DNA from: Ructibacterium sp965146665 | GTDB lineage: Bacteria > Bacillota > Clostridia > Monoglobales > Monoglobaceae | Direction: 5' to 3' | Length of the DNA: 64,000 bases | NCBI GenBank assembly: GCA_965146665.1 | Contig: CBCTHE010000008.1 | Location: 62,001 to 126,000, forward strand | In this document: positions 9,035-18,010 of the stretch, one piece after another | Position numbering within the stretch: position 1 is the stretch's first letter | Layout of the letters: every line of letters begins with the position of its first letter | Notes under the pieces: generated by a model | What the model saw: only the letters and a program-made list of their open reading frames with translations | Told to the model about the DNA's origin: nothing | Database searches by the model: none | Program-made: the position numbers and the translations under genes

Positions 9035-11062
9035 ATGAACTATCAAGTAATCAAAAGTATAGAGGAGTTAAAAGCGTACATAGGCACAGCGTCAGTATTG
9101 GCGTTTGACTTTGAGACCGCGCCGGATGAGCCATACCGAGGGCTCCCGGAAAATGGAGGCTTGAGCCGAGATTTTCTGGGAAAGAGGAGCAGCGGCGGCG
9201 CAAAGGATGTTTCGTCGGAAAGACGAAACGGACGATGCAGAGCCCGCTGGGACGAAGCAGCTTTAGACCCACACAAATCACACATCGTGGGCATATCCGT
9301 ATCCGTGGAAATCGAGACAGGGGTATATGTTCCGCTCAGACACAGGAACGAGGACGCAAACCTGACCTGGGACGAGGTGTTCCCATTTTTACAAAGCATC
9401 TTCACCAGCGGACAAATTCTGAAGATTGCCCATAATATCGCCTTTGAGACCATGTTTTTGATGGCAATCGGAATCCTGCTTCAGCCGCCGGTGTACGACA
9501 CCATTGCGGCCGCGCAGCTCACCCTGAAGACAACCGATGAGTTTCGGAATCTGGGAGACAGCGGCCTGAAAACACTGGCGCCCCAGCTGCTGAAGACGGA
9601 ACTGCCAAAGTTTGAGGAAGTGACCGGCGGCAGACATTTTGACGAGCTGGACCCGGATGATTCTGAAACAGTGCGCTATGCCTGCGCGGACTCAGACTTC
9701 GCGCTGCGGCTCTACTATCTCTTTAATCAGTGGTTTGACCGATATCTGCCGAATCACAGAAGGATTGTCGAAGAGCTGGAAAGTCCTGTGGCTGTGTTTA
9801 GCGGGCTCATGAAATACTATGGCGTCTGCGCGGACAAACAGCTCATGTATCAAAAGCAGTTTGATGCCGAAGAGAAAATCAGCGCTCTGCGGCAGGAGAT
9901 CAACAGTCTCGCTGGCCGGGAACTGGAAATTGGCGCGAATGCCTCCACCGGCCAGTTTAAAAAGTACCTGTACGAGGAGTTGAAGCTCCCGGTTGTCAAA
10001 ACAACCACTAAATTTCAAAGTGCGGCGGACATGGAAGCGCTGGTTTTGCTGCAAGAGTGGTGTAAAGCTAATCAGCCGGAGGCTGTCAAGCTGCTGGAGG
10101 CGGTTCAGGAGCTTCGGAAATGGAACAAGATCAAGAGCACCTATGTGGACGGCTTCCTGAATGCGGTGAACACCGCGACCGGGAAGATCCACACGAGCTT
10201 CTTCCCCCTCGGTACGGACACGGGACGTTTTTCGTCACGGTACCCCAACCTTCAGAACCTGCCCCGCAAGACAAACGATCCGGTCGGTATCCGGAACTTT
10301 CTGATCCCGTCGCCCGGCCATATGTTTCTCGACTTCGACTTCTCACAGATCGAGCTTCGGGTCGGCGCCTGGTACTGCCGCGACGCTAAGATGCTGGAGG
10401 TATATCAGGGGGCAGAGGGCGATATCCATGCCCAAACCACGGCAGTCATTTATGAAGTGCCTGTTAAAGAAGCTGCTGATAAAAATTCAGCAGGTTACAA
10501 GGAACACAGGAGCGTTGCGAAAGCCTGCAATTTCGGGGTGTTCTACGGACTTTTCCCTAACGGCCTGATGCGTAACCTGAAAAAGGCAGGCATTGAGAAA
10601 ACAAAGCAGGAATGCGAGGAAATTATCAACAATCTAAAATCCGGATACCCGCAGCTGTCGCTCTGGCAGGAGATGACCAAGCAGCAGGCCAGGAACTGCG
10701 GTTACAGCGAGACGTACATGGGCAGACGCCGCATCTTAAAAGGCATCTATTCAACCAGCTGGAGCACCCGTTCCTATTGGGAACGCTGCGCCTTGAACAC
10801 GCCGATCCAGGGTACAGCGGCAGAGATTCTGAAGCTGGCCATGGTCCGGATTTTGCAGGGCCTGCCTGAACGTCCCTGGCTTCGGCCGCTTCTGACCATC
10901 CATGACGAGATTTTGTTTGAGGTCCCGGAAGAGAAGATTGAAGAAGCAGCGGCCTGGATCAGAGAGTGCATGGAAACACAGCCCTTCCCGGATTTTGATG
11001 TGCCGATTATTGCGGAGGGCGCCGCGGGATACAAGTTTGGAGAATTGGAGGAGATCGAATGA
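9035..11062 (+). CDS. DNA polymerase I-type (family A) phage replicative polymerase
   Basis: 675 aa. The N-terminal 3'-5' exonuclease domain shows AFDFETAP (Exo I), AHNIAFETMFL (Exo II) and YACADSDFALRL (Exo III). The polymerase domain has the metal-binding motif A DFSQIELRVGAWY, the O-helix region RSVAKACNFGVFYGL and motif C LLTIHDEILFEVP. No 5'-3' exonuclease is present, as usual for phage PolA. It is probably the replicative polymerase. An unusual 37-residue insertion (residues about 36-72) lies just behind Exo I, encoded by a palindromic segment described separately. The stop overlaps the next ATG. Confidence 0.93.
   Translation: MNYQVIKSIEELKAYIGTASVLAFDFETAPDEPYRGLPENGGLSRDFLGKRSSGGAKDVSSERRNGRCRARWDEAALDPHKSHIVGISVSVEIETGVYVPLRHRNEDANLTWDEVFPFLQSIFTSGQILKIAHNIAFETMFLMAIGILLQPPVYDTIAAAQLTLKTTDEFRNLGDSGLKTLAPQLLKTELPKFEEVTGGRHFDELDPDDSETVRYACADSDFALRLYYLFNQWFDRYLPNHRRIVEELESPVAVFSGLMKYYGVCADKQLMYQKQFDAEEKISALRQEINSLAGRELEIGANASTGQFKKYLYEELKLPVVKTTTKFQSAADMEALVLLQEWCKANQPEAVKLLEAVQELRKWNKIKSTYVDGFLNAVNTATGKIHTSFFPLGTDTGRFSSRYPNLQNLPRKTNDPVGIRNFLIPSPGHMFLDFDFSQIELRVGAWYCRDAKMLEVYQGAEGDIHAQTTAVIYEVPVKEAADKNSAGYKEHRSVAKACNFGVFYGLFPNGLMRNLKKAGIEKTKQECEEIINNLKSGYPQLSLWQEMTKQQARNCGYSETYMGRRRILKGIYSTSWSTRSYWERCALNTPIQGTAAEILKLAMVRILQGLPERPWLRPLLTIHDEILFEVPEEKIEEAAAWIRECMETQPFPDFDVPIIAEGAAGYKFGELEEIE
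9140..9250 (+). repeat. 111-base in-frame palindromic insertion inside polA
   Basis: Codons 36-72 of the polymerase do not fit the usual FETAPDEPYR-to-DEAALDPHK continuity of phage PolA exonuclease domains. The segment begins with GGGCTC (9140-9145) and has GAGCCC (9240-9245) near its end, with an internal hairpin GTTTCGTC/GACGAAAC at about 9209-9229. Length is divisible by three, so the frame is kept. It looks like a small mobile palindromic element that landed in a coding sequence. Identification rests on structure only. Confidence 0.5.
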
Positions 11063-11466
11063 GTACAATACCAAGTCCGTTATACTGGATAGAACCACCG
11101 AAGGGTAAAAGAGAATCTGAAACGGAGCTGCCGCTTGTCTTTGTTTGCAGTCCGTATCGCTCAGTTTGCCGATTGATAACATGGCTGAACAAGCAGCGGG
11201 CCAAGCTGTACTGCAGTTATGCGGCACAGCGCGGCAAGGTGCCGCTGGCGCCGCACCTGATCTTTACACAGTTTCTGGATGACGGCGATTTAGACGAACG
11301 CGACGCTGGAATCTATCTGGGACTGCAGCTGCTTCGAAGGTGCAGCGAGGTGTGGTGCTTCGGCGGACGGCTCACAGACGGAATGCGAACCGAGCTAGAG
11401 TTCGCTAAAAAACACAGTATCCCTATCCGATACTTTGATTCATCCTGTGAGGAGCTGATTTTATGA
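11059..11466 (+). CDS. DUF4406-like (nucleoside deoxyribosyltransferase fold) protein
   Basis: 135 aa. The pattern FVCSPYR near residue 28, LAPHLIFTQFLDD, ERDAGIYLGLQLL and a late GMRTELEFAKKHSIPI segment fits the DUF4406/nucleoside 2-deoxyribosyltransferase-like fold common in phages. Members may act on nucleotides or nucleotide signals, but the reaction is not established. It overlaps polA by four bases and the primase by four bases, so it belongs to the replication operon. Confidence 0.65.
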   Translation: MSTIPSPLYWIEPPKGKRESETELPLVFVCSPYRSVCRLITWLNKQRAKLYCSYAAQRGKVPLAPHLIFTQFLDDGDLDERDAGIYLGLQLLRRCSEVWCFGGRLTDGMRTELEFAKKHSIPIRYFDSSCEELIL

Positions 11467-14267
11467 GGCTGACAGCAGGTGAATTCCTGTCTGCGTTTTA
11501 TCAGCCGAATGCGCCGGTCCATTTCCGGGTGTTCAGCGACCGCAAGGCCGAGGAGCCGGAATACAAGGGCAATAAATACACTGAGACAATCGCGGGACTG
11601 CCGAATCTGCTCCCTGTTTTAAAGCAGCATAACAAGAAGAACCGCGGGATTTTCTTTGTGGTTAACAGTGGGGGCGACCTGGACGATGAGATAACCGGGA
11701 TTAACGCGCAGTTTGCGGAGAACGACACGCTTCCGGTGCAGGAGCAGATGAAGAGGCTGGAGGGTTTCCCTCTTCCACCCTCCATCATCGTGAAGACCCG
11801 GAAGTCCCTGCACAGCTACTGGCTGACGCGGGACGCGAAGGTATCACGGTTTCGGGAAATACAGCTGCGGCTGGCCAAGCAGTTTGACGGTGACACAGCC
11901 TGCCAGAACGAGAGCCGGGTGCTTCGGATTCCCGGATTTTATCACTGCAAGCAAGAGCCGGTACTGGTGGAATGCCTGAAGTTCGAACCCAGCCTGAAGT
12001 ACACGCAGGACGAGCTTGCGGCGCATCTGCCGGAGGTAGAACTGCCGCCGCCCATCCCGGAGGCGCGGACCGCGTTTGAGGGGATCGTGGGCAGCGGTGA
12101 CCGGATGCTGGAGAAGTGCGCCTTTTTGCAGTATTGCAGGGACAATGCCAAGGCTCTGCCGGAACCGTTCTGGCACTGTATGATCACCAATCTTGCGCTG
12201 GCCAGTGACGGACAGGAGATGGTGCATCAGCTGTCCAAGCCCTATCCGGGCTATGACAAAGCGGAGACCGAAGAGAAGATCCGCCGCGCGGTACAGATCA
12301 ACAAGCCGCACACCTGCGCCTTTATACAGCGGCGGCTGGGCTTTCAAGGCTGTCCGGACTGCGGTGTGAAGGCGCCGGTGGTCCATTGCATTCTGTCGAA
12401 GGACGAGCAGGTACAGCAGCTGGTGTCTGAGCCGCTGGACATAGATACTGTGTTCGCGGACCACACGCTGGAGCTGATGGCCTACGCCAAGGCGAAGCTG
12501 CCCGCGGAGTACGGGAAGTTCAAGCTGAAGCTCAAGGGCAAGGTGGCAATTCGTGACTTTGAGGCGGCGGTGAAGAAATCACTGTCCGTCCACCGGGACA
12601 TCATCGAGGACGAGGCTATGCCGCTGCATCTGGACGGGATCGATCTGGGCGGAGCGGTACAGCCGGCGAATTGGAGCGTCACCATGGACAAGGGCATCCG
12701 GAAGTTTGTCAGCAGCGGCGATTTCTCAAAGATTGTCACGGTGTCTTCAGCTCCCGTCGTCATATCACGCAGGTTTGAGAATATCGACGACGACAACGAA
12801 AAGCTGGAGCTGGCCTTCTACCGGAACCATAAATGGAAACGGCTGATAGCGTCGCGTTCCGCGGTGCTGAACAAGAGTACGCTGGTAGCCTTCGCGGACA
12901 CAGGGCTCATGGTGAACTCCGCGACCGCGACCGATCTCATCGTGTATCTGGCGGACTATGAGAACGCGAACCTGAACACCATCCCGTTCGTGAAATGTAT
13001 CTCACGGATCGGCTGGCTTGGGAGCAACGACTTCTTTCCGTACCGGACGAAAATCCCGGTCATTTTCGACACGGAATACAGCGAGGCAAACGACATCTAC
13101 CGTCACATGCTGCCGTCCGGGGACTTTGAGGTTTGGAAACAGCATATGCGGACGCACCGGAAGAACCCCTACGGAAGGTTTCTGCTTGCCGCTTCCTTCG
13201 CCTCGCCGCTTTTGGAGAAGCTGAGTCACCGTGTGTTTTTTATCCATATCTGGCATGACTCCAAATCTGGGAAGACGGCGGCGATCAAGGCGGCGGTGAG
13301 TGTCTGGGGGAATCCCGCAAAGCTGATGGGGAGCTTCAACGCGACGGCAGTCGGCCTTGAACGGATGGCGGGGACGCTGAAGCATCTGCCTTTTGGCATT
13401 GACGAGCTTCAGGTGCTGAACGAGAAACGGATGAGCATTGAGTCCATCGTCTTCAGCCTGGGCAGCAACACAGGCCGTCTGCGGGGTTCAAAGACGGGCG
13501 GCCTGCAGGAGACCATGCAGTGGCGGAACATCGTCCTTACCTCCGGCGAACAGCCCATGGGCAAGGACAATGACACAGACGGGATATTTTCGAGGGTCCT
13601 TGAGATCTACGCAAAGCCCACGGACAGTCAGGAGTTTGCCCGGTCTCTGCATCAGATCAGTATTCAGCATTATGGCCACGCCGGGGAATGGTACATGAAG
13701 GAACTGATCCGCCGGCTTGACGCTGGTGAAACCTTCCTGAAGCAGGACTATGACCGCATGCTGGCGGAGCTTCGAGAGAAGCATCCGAACTCCGGGCATC
13801 TGGACAACGCTGCGGTCGTGTGTCTGGGCGACTACTACTCGTCCCTTTTTATCTTTGATGAGAGTGAAACGGACGCCTGGGGTGAAGCTGTGAATTTAGG
13901 GAACACGATCCTGGAGAACAATCAGCAGCTTGAGAAGGCGGACACCGTATCGAGAGCCTGGGACTTTGTGTGTGACTGGGTGGTAGCGAATCAAGCGAGG
14001 TTCGAGAACAACGCGACTCCTGTGTACGGGACAAAAGAGGGCGAGTGGTACTATATCCTCCCTTCCTGTCTCCGGGAGGCGCTGGAATCAAGCGGGTACG
14101 ACTACGGCAAAATCACGCGGGGCTTCAAAGACCGGGGATATTTTAAAACGACAACAGAGAAAAATGGAATCGTCAGAATGCAGACGCAGAAACGGATCAA
14201 TGGAGTATCGTGTAAAGCGTTTGCGCTTATGCTTTCGTCAGGAAACGACATAGAACCGCTGGTTTAG
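11463..14267 (+). CDS. Phage primase-helicase with DUF927-type ATPase domain
   Basis: 934 aa. The N-terminal 220 residues look like an archaeo-eukaryotic-type or RepB-like primase (FFVVNSGGDLDDEI, then IVKTRKSLHSYWL and ESRVLRIPGFYH). A cysteine pair CPDCG follows near residue 300. The C-terminal half resembles DUF927 helicases, with HDSKSGKT as the P-loop near residue 600 and FGIDELQ as Walker B. It should prime and unwind phage DNA. It ends directly before an AT-rich intergenic region with repeats that looks like an origin. Confidence 0.8.
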   Translation: MRLTAGEFLSAFYQPNAPVHFRVFSDRKAEEPEYKGNKYTETIAGLPNLLPVLKQHNKKNRGIFFVVNSGGDLDDEITGINAQFAENDTLPVQEQMKRLEGFPLPPSIIVKTRKSLHSYWLTRDAKVSRFREIQLRLAKQFDGDTACQNESRVLRIPGFYHCKQEPVLVECLKFEPSLKYTQDELAAHLPEVELPPPIPEARTAFEGIVGSGDRMLEKCAFLQYCRDNAKALPEPFWHCMITNLALASDGQEMVHQLSKPYPGYDKAETEEKIRRAVQINKPHTCAFIQRRLGFQGCPDCGVKAPVVHCILSKDEQVQQLVSEPLDIDTVFADHTLELMAYAKAKLPAEYGKFKLKLKGKVAIRDFEAAVKKSLSVHRDIIEDEAMPLHLDGIDLGGAVQPANWSVTMDKGIRKFVSSGDFSKIVTVSSAPVVISRRFENIDDDNEKLELAFYRNHKWKRLIASRSAVLNKSTLVAFADTGLMVNSATATDLIVYLADYENANLNTIPFVKCISRIGWLGSNDFFPYRTKIPVIFDTEYSEANDIYRHMLPSGDFEVWKQHMRTHRKNPYGRFLLAASFASPLLEKLSHRVFFIHIWHDSKSGKTAAIKAAVSVWGNPAKLMGSFNATAVGLERMAGTLKHLPFGIDELQVLNEKRMSIESIVFSLGSNTGRLRGSKTGGLQETMQWRNIVLTSGEQPMGKDNDTDGIFSRVLEIYAKPTDSQEFARSLHQISIQHYGHAGEWYMKELIRRLDAGETFLKQDYDRMLAELREKHPNSGHLDNAAVVCLGDYYSSLFIFDESETDAWGEAVNLGNTILENNQQLEKADTVSRAWDFVCDWVVANQARFENNATPVYGTKEGEWYYILPSCLREALESSGYDYGKITRGFKDRGYFKTTTEKNGIVRMQTQKRINGVSCKAFALMLSSGNDIEPLV

Positions 14268-14575
14268 TTACTCAGAGTTTCCTAGAAAAGAGCGCTGGGG
14301 AAACGGGTCAAAGCCAGACGCCGCAAGGGATTGCGGGATTCTGTTACCTGTTTCCTCTGTGCACACCTATATATATAGACTTTTAAAAAGAGAGAGCGGA
14401 GCAAAAAACCATAAGTATTCTCGCGCGCATGCGCGAGGCAAAATACAGGTAACACAGGTAACAGGCTATTATATATATATTGAAAGCCAGTAAATATATA
14501 TATTTATAGTGTTTCCTCTAAAGTTACCTAATGCGTTACCTGAACGCACACAGGAATCAAGCAAGGAGGATAACA
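14268..14575. other. Candidate phage replication origin with GTTACCTG iterons
   Basis: A gene-free AT-rich stretch downstream of the primase-helicase. GTTACCTG occurs at 14343-14350 and 14535-14542, GTTACCT at 14523-14529, and the reverse form CAGGTAAC at 14446-14453 and 14455-14462. Three alternating TA tracts (about 14369-14377, 14470-14481, 14493-14508) would melt easily. A 7-bp GC-rich hairpin lies at 14420-14437. Iterons plus AT-rich DNA next to a primase gene are typical for an origin; function is inferred. Confidence 0.5.
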
Positions 14576-14863
14576 ATGCAGGAAAAAACCATAGTGAACA
14601 AGATCATGAAATACCTACATAGCCTGGACGGCTGCTATTGCTTCAAGGAACACGGAGGCAGATACGGGACGGCAGGAGTGCCGGACGTCATCTGCTGCTA
14701 TCACGGACACTTTTTCGGCCTTGAGGTAAAGACGGCCACAGGCAGGACAACCGCACTGCAGGACTTGGCGATCCGGGACATCAACCAGGCGGGAGGCACC
14801 GCCGCGGTAGTCCGGAGCCTGGACGATGTCAAACGGGTGCTGTCCGGATTGGAGGCGGAGTAG
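14576..14863 (+). CDS. VRR-NUC domain nuclease
   Basis: 95 aa. The ATG at 14576 follows AAGGAGG. The catalytic layout of VRR-NUC is visible: a conserved Glu in the N-terminal helix, GVPDVICCYHGHFFGLEVKT (the D and ExK core) near residues 34-53, then LQDLAIRDINQAGG. These small PD-(D/E)XK enzymes are probably structure-specific or Holliday-junction nucleases that act in phage replication or recombination. The upstream in-frame ATG at 14531 has no ribosome binding site and lies inside the iteron region. Confidence 0.85.
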   Translation: MQEKTIVNKIMKYLHSLDGCYCFKEHGGRYGTAGVPDVICCYHGHFFGLEVKTATGRTTALQDLAIRDINQAGGTAAVVRSLDDVKRVLSGLEAE

Positions 14864-15094
14864 ATGCGTCAGCCATGCCACGCAAGGAAGCAAAACAGCT
14901 GCGGCATTACGGAATACAGAACCTGTCCGGAGAACTGCGTGTTCTACAAGACTGAGAAACAGTTCCGGGCGGACTTCCTTCGGTCAAAGTGGAGATTGGA
15001 CAGTCTGGGACTGACCGGAGATATGCGGAGGCAATATGCCGCGTTTAACAGGATGTGCCGCCAATTTACAAACGAGAGGAGAGTGTCGAAATGA
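14864..15094 (+). CDS. Small cysteine-rich phage protein
   Basis: 76 aa, starting directly after the VRR-NUC stop. It has six cysteines, including a cluster CGITEYRTCPENC near residues 13-25, which may bind zinc. The stop overlaps the next ATG in ATGA. Similar small proteins sit between VRR-NUC and DUF1492 genes in Clostridia phages. Function unknown. Confidence 0.6.
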   Translation: MRQPCHARKQNSCGITEYRTCPENCVFYKTEKQFRADFLRSKWRLDSLGLTGDMRRQYAAFNRMCRQFTNERRVSK

Positions 15095-15498
15095 CAGCGA
15101 AAGAATATTTGTCGAGAGCGTATCTGCTGGACCAGCAGATCAGAAGCAAGCTGGAACAGGTACAGTCGCTGCGTGAGCTGGCCTTCCAGTGTACAGCCAA
15201 CACGGAGAACGAGAGGGTGTCCGCAACGCCGGACCCGACCAAAACGCAGGAGATCATTGCGAAGATTGTTGACCTTGAGGATGAAATCACCGACGACGTT
15301 GAAACTCTGGTGGATGTCAAATGCGAGATAAAGCGAGCGATTGACACAGTAGAAAAACCATTGCATCGGCTCATTTTGGAACAGCGATATCTTCTGTGCA
15401 AATCATGGGATGAGGTCGCGGACAGCGTTGGTTATGAAACAAACACGGTCTATAAAATACATAAGGGAATTCTAAGGAATTTTAAAACTGTCCAGTAA
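15091..15498 (+). CDS. DUF1492/ArpU-like phage transcription regulator
   Basis: 135 aa. The N-terminus is helical (LDQQIRSKLEQVQSLRELA). The C-terminal HTH resembles sigma region 4: LILEQRYLLCKSWDEVADS then TNTVYKIHKGILRNF. Proteins of this kind (DUF1492, ArpU family) are thought to control late transcription in phages of Gram-positive hosts. It ends about 190 bases before the first copy of the repeated phage promoter, so it is a candidate activator of that promoter set; this last point is inference. Confidence 0.7.
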   Translation: MTAKEYLSRAYLLDQQIRSKLEQVQSLRELAFQCTANTENERVSATPDPTKTQEIIAKIVDLEDEITDDVETLVDVKCEIKRAIDTVEKPLHRLILEQRYLLCKSWDEVADSVGYETNTVYKIHKGILRNFKTVQ

Positions 15499-15581
15499 AA
15501 TCCATTGTAATCCACTTGGACCTTATGATAGTATTAGACTTGGAAGAAGATAGAAAGGCGCCGATTCTTCCGGTTTGTTTT

Positions 15582-15621
15582 GCAAGCGGCAGGATGTTCG
15601 CTCCTTTCACCTGCCGCTTGC
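15582..15621 (+). terminator. 12-bp perfect hairpin after the DUF1492 gene
   Basis: Arms 15582-15593 and 15610-15621 pair perfectly over 12 bases with a 16-base loop. A T-tract is missing, so it could be an attenuator or processing signal rather than a classic terminator. It separates the replication operon from the HNH operon. Confidence 0.5.
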
Positions 15622-15646
15622 CTTCCCCCTTCTAAACTGCTGTAAC

Positions 15647-15715
15647 CTACACAAGAACGGCGCCGGTAATTTGTGTATGAATGGTATTGATAAAGTGCTG
15701 TTACAGAGCTAAGAT
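15647..15715 (+). promoter_or_regulatory. Repeated phage promoter, copy A (before HNH)
   Basis: Inverted repeat CTACACAA (15647-15654) and TTGTGTA (15671-15677), then -35 TTGATA (15687-15692), 17-base spacer ending CAGAGC, and -10 TAAGAT (15710-15715). It shares this design with six other copies in the prophage. The HNH gene starts 33 bases after the -10. Confidence 0.65.
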
Positions 15716-15747
15716 GGAGACAACATGAAAGAAAAGGAGTGCATTTC

Positions 15748-16095
15748 ATGCCATATCAACCAAAGCGTCCCTGCAGGCATCCCGGCTGTCCGAACCTGGC
15801 GGACGGGAGATACTGCGAGGAGCATAAGAAAATATATGAACGGCCATCGGCAGCGTCGAGAGGCTATGACCAGAAGTGGCGCCGGGAGTCGAAACAGTTC
15901 TTGCAGGAACATCCGCTGTGCCGTACTTGTCTAGAGAAAGACCATATCGTGGAAGCCACAGTGGTAGACCATGTGATACCGCATCGGGGCGACCCCAAAC
16001 TGTTCTGGGACAAACGGAACTGGAGTCCGTCCTGTAAGAAGTGTCATGACCGGAAGACCGGAACATACGACAGCAGGCCGACTTACAAATACTGA
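15748..16095 (+). CDS. HNH endonuclease, terminase-associated type
   Basis: 115 aa. The ATG at 15748 follows AAGGAGTG. Zinc-binding pairs CRTC and CKKC flank the HNH core VDHVIPHRG, with Asn in KRNWSPSC and the final His in CHDRKT. Such HNH proteins normally sit directly before the terminase genes and are needed for cutting phage DNA during packaging. Here about 8.5 kb of methyltransferase and accessory genes separate it from the terminase. A cysteine/histidine pattern at the N-terminus (CRHPGC, YCEEHK) is usual for the family. Confidence 0.9.
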   Translation: MPYQPKRPCRHPGCPNLADGRYCEEHKKIYERPSAASRGYDQKWRRESKQFLQEHPLCRTCLEKDHIVEATVVDHVIPHRGDPKLFWDKRNWSPSCKKCHDRKTGTYDSRPTYKY

Positions 16096-16241
16096 TACTA
16101 TGGTCGCACGAGGGGAGGGGCGGTCAAATCTCCATAAATGGTAAAAGCTGGAGACCGCTGCCCCAAAGGGGAGAAGATTTCGCGAAATTGATAAGGGGGG
16201 TCTCAGCTCCCCATTTAAAATAACTGAATAACGGTGATGAA

Positions 16242-16265
16242 GCAAGGGAAAGCCCTTGCTTTTTT
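16242..16265 (+). terminator. Rho-independent terminator downstream of HNH
   Basis: Stem GCAAGGG (16242-16248) with CCCTTGC (16253-16259), 4-base loop, then six T. It lies inside an upstream open frame of the next gene, which supports the later start at 16294. Confidence 0.75.
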
Positions 16266-16293
16266 CATTGCCAAAAAGTACGGGGGATTTGCA

Positions 16294-16728
16294 ATGACAA
16301 ACGAACAGAGGAGAGAAATATTTGAACTGCGTTCCGAAGGGCTGGGCTATACAGAGATTGGCAAACGCGTCGGCCTTTCAGGAAATGCCGTCCGGTGCTA
16401 TTGCCGGCGCAATGGGATCAACGCGCCCGGAACTGTCGCAAAGCTGAATACCGCTGTTATGCAGGAGAATAACGAAGTGTGCCTGAACTGTAAGAGGCGG
16501 ATCACGCAGCCAACTAAGGGAGCGCCGCGGAAGTTCTGCAGCGACGCCTGCCGCCGCGCGTGGTGGAAACAGCATCCGGATCAGCACCAGAAGCGCGAGT
16601 CGGCCTTTTACGAGCTTGTCTGTGCTGGCTGCGGCCGCCCGTTCAAGAGCTACGGCAACAAAAGAAGAAAATATTGCAGTCACAGCTGCTATATACAAAC
16701 CAGGTTTGGAGGAACTAAAGATGATTGA
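16294..16728 (+). CDS. HTH plus double zinc-finger phage regulator (sigma-70-like)
   Basis: 144 aa. The N-terminus is a homeodomain-like HTH: LRSEGLGYTEIGKRVGLSG then NAVRCYCRRN. Two zinc fingers follow: CLNC...CSDAC near residues 63-90 and CAGC...CSHSC near 110-138. Such proteins are common in Clostridia phages and often annotated RNA polymerase subunit sigma-70, but they contain no complete sigma domain. The ATG at 16294 is preferred because the longer frame would cross a terminator. It overlaps the ParB-methyltransferase gene by 8 bases. Confidence 0.7.
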   Translation: MTNEQRREIFELRSEGLGYTEIGKRVGLSGNAVRCYCRRNGINAPGTVAKLNTAVMQENNEVCLNCKRRITQPTKGAPRKFCSDACRRAWWKQHPDQHQKRESAFYELVCAGCGRPFKSYGNKRRKYCSHSCYIQTRFGGTKDD

Positions 16729-18010
16729 ACCAGTCACACCAAAAGCGAAAGCCGGGGAAATCCCGGTTTACTGCGCCCATGACAAAATAGTGGAAACGGA
16801 CAGTCTGGTCGGCAACCCAAGAAATCCAAATAAGCACCCAGCGGAGCAGATCACCGCGCTGGCGAAGATTATCAAAGGCCAGGGCTGGCGGCATCCTATC
16901 GTGGTGTCCAACCGCTCAGGCTTTGTGGTCAAAGGCCATGGCCGTCTGTTGGCAGCAAAGGAGCTCAGAACGCCCGCGGTGCCTGTTGACTACCAAAACT
17001 ATGAATCCGAGGCCAGTGAATACGCGGATTTGATGGCGGACAACAAGATTCAGGAGTTCTCGGAGCTGGATGTGAAGCTGTCCGCCGATATCCTGAAAGA
17101 CATAAAGTCCAGCGGCGATATAGAACTGGAACTGTCCGCGTTTACAGAGGACGCGCTGAATGAACTGCTGGCAAAAGCCCAGGACGGCGAGATCAAGGAG
17201 GACGCCTGCGAGATTCCGCTGCCGGAAACGCCAGTCACCCAGCTGGGAGATGTTTGGCTGCTTGGCCCGCACCGCCTGATCTGCGGCGACAGCACCAAAC
17301 CGGAGACCTACGCACAGCTGATGGACGGGAAGCAAGGGAACCTGATTGTCACCGATCCGCCGTACAACGTGGACTACGAAGGCAAGGCGGGAACGATACA
17401 GAACGACAGCATGGCGGATAAGAAGTTTTATGACTTCCTCTTCGCCGCTTTTAAGTCCATGTTCGACGCTGTGGCGGACGGAGCCAGCGCATATATCTTC
17501 CACGCGGATAAGGAGTCCATCAACTTCCGCACAGCGTTCCGTGATAGCGGCTTCTTTTACCATCAGAACTGTATTTGGGTCAAGAACTCTCCGGTCCTTG
17601 GCCGGTGTGATTACCACTATTGTCATGAACCAGTTATAGTCGGCTGGAAGGCGACCGGAAATCACAAATGGTATGGCGGCCGGAAGCAGCGGACAGTCTG
17701 GAATTTTGACAGGCCGCAGACATCGAAGCTGCATCCAACCATGAAGCCGGTGGCGCTGATGGCTTACCCCATTCAGAACTCCAGCACGGTTAACAGCATC
17801 GTTCTCGACCCCTTTGCCGGGAGCGGCTCTACGCTGATCGCCTGTGAACAGACTGGACGTGTGTGTTATGCCGCCGAGTTGGACGCCAAATATGTAGACG
17901 TGGTTGTGAAACGCTATGTGGATTTCAAAGAGAATCCGGATGGCGTTTTTCTTTTACGAGGCGACACGAAAATACCCTACACCGAACTGCAGGAGGCTGA
18001 ACATGAATAG
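16721..18010 (+). CDS. ParB-domain/DNA methyltransferase fusion
   Basis: 429 aa. Residues about 15-110 form a ParB/sulfiredoxin-like domain (GNPRNPNKHP, KGHGRLLAAKEL). After a linker with TPVTQLGDVWLLGPHRLICGD, the methyltransferase part has motif IV DPPY (residues 212-215) and motif I DPFAGSGSTLIACEQ near 375. The motif order (IV before I) and DPPY suggest an adenine-N6 enzyme of the beta group. Phage copies usually protect phage DNA against host restriction. It overlaps the cytosine methyltransferase start by eight bases. Confidence 0.88.
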   Translation: MIEPVTPKAKAGEIPVYCAHDKIVETDSLVGNPRNPNKHPAEQITALAKIIKGQGWRHPIVVSNRSGFVVKGHGRLLAAKELRTPAVPVDYQNYESEASEYADLMADNKIQEFSELDVKLSADILKDIKSSGDIELELSAFTEDALNELLAKAQDGEIKEDACEIPLPETPVTQLGDVWLLGPHRLICGDSTKPETYAQLMDGKQGNLIVTDPPYNVDYEGKAGTIQNDSMADKKFYDFLFAAFKSMFDAVADGASAYIFHADKESINFRTAFRDSGFFYHQNCIWVKNSPVLGRCDYHYCHEPVIVGWKATGNHKWYGGRKQRTVWNFDRPQTSKLHPTMKPVALMAYPIQNSSTVNSIVLDPFAGSGSTLIACEQTGRVCYAAELDAKYVDVVVKRYVDFKENPDGVFLLRGDTKIPYTELQEAEHE

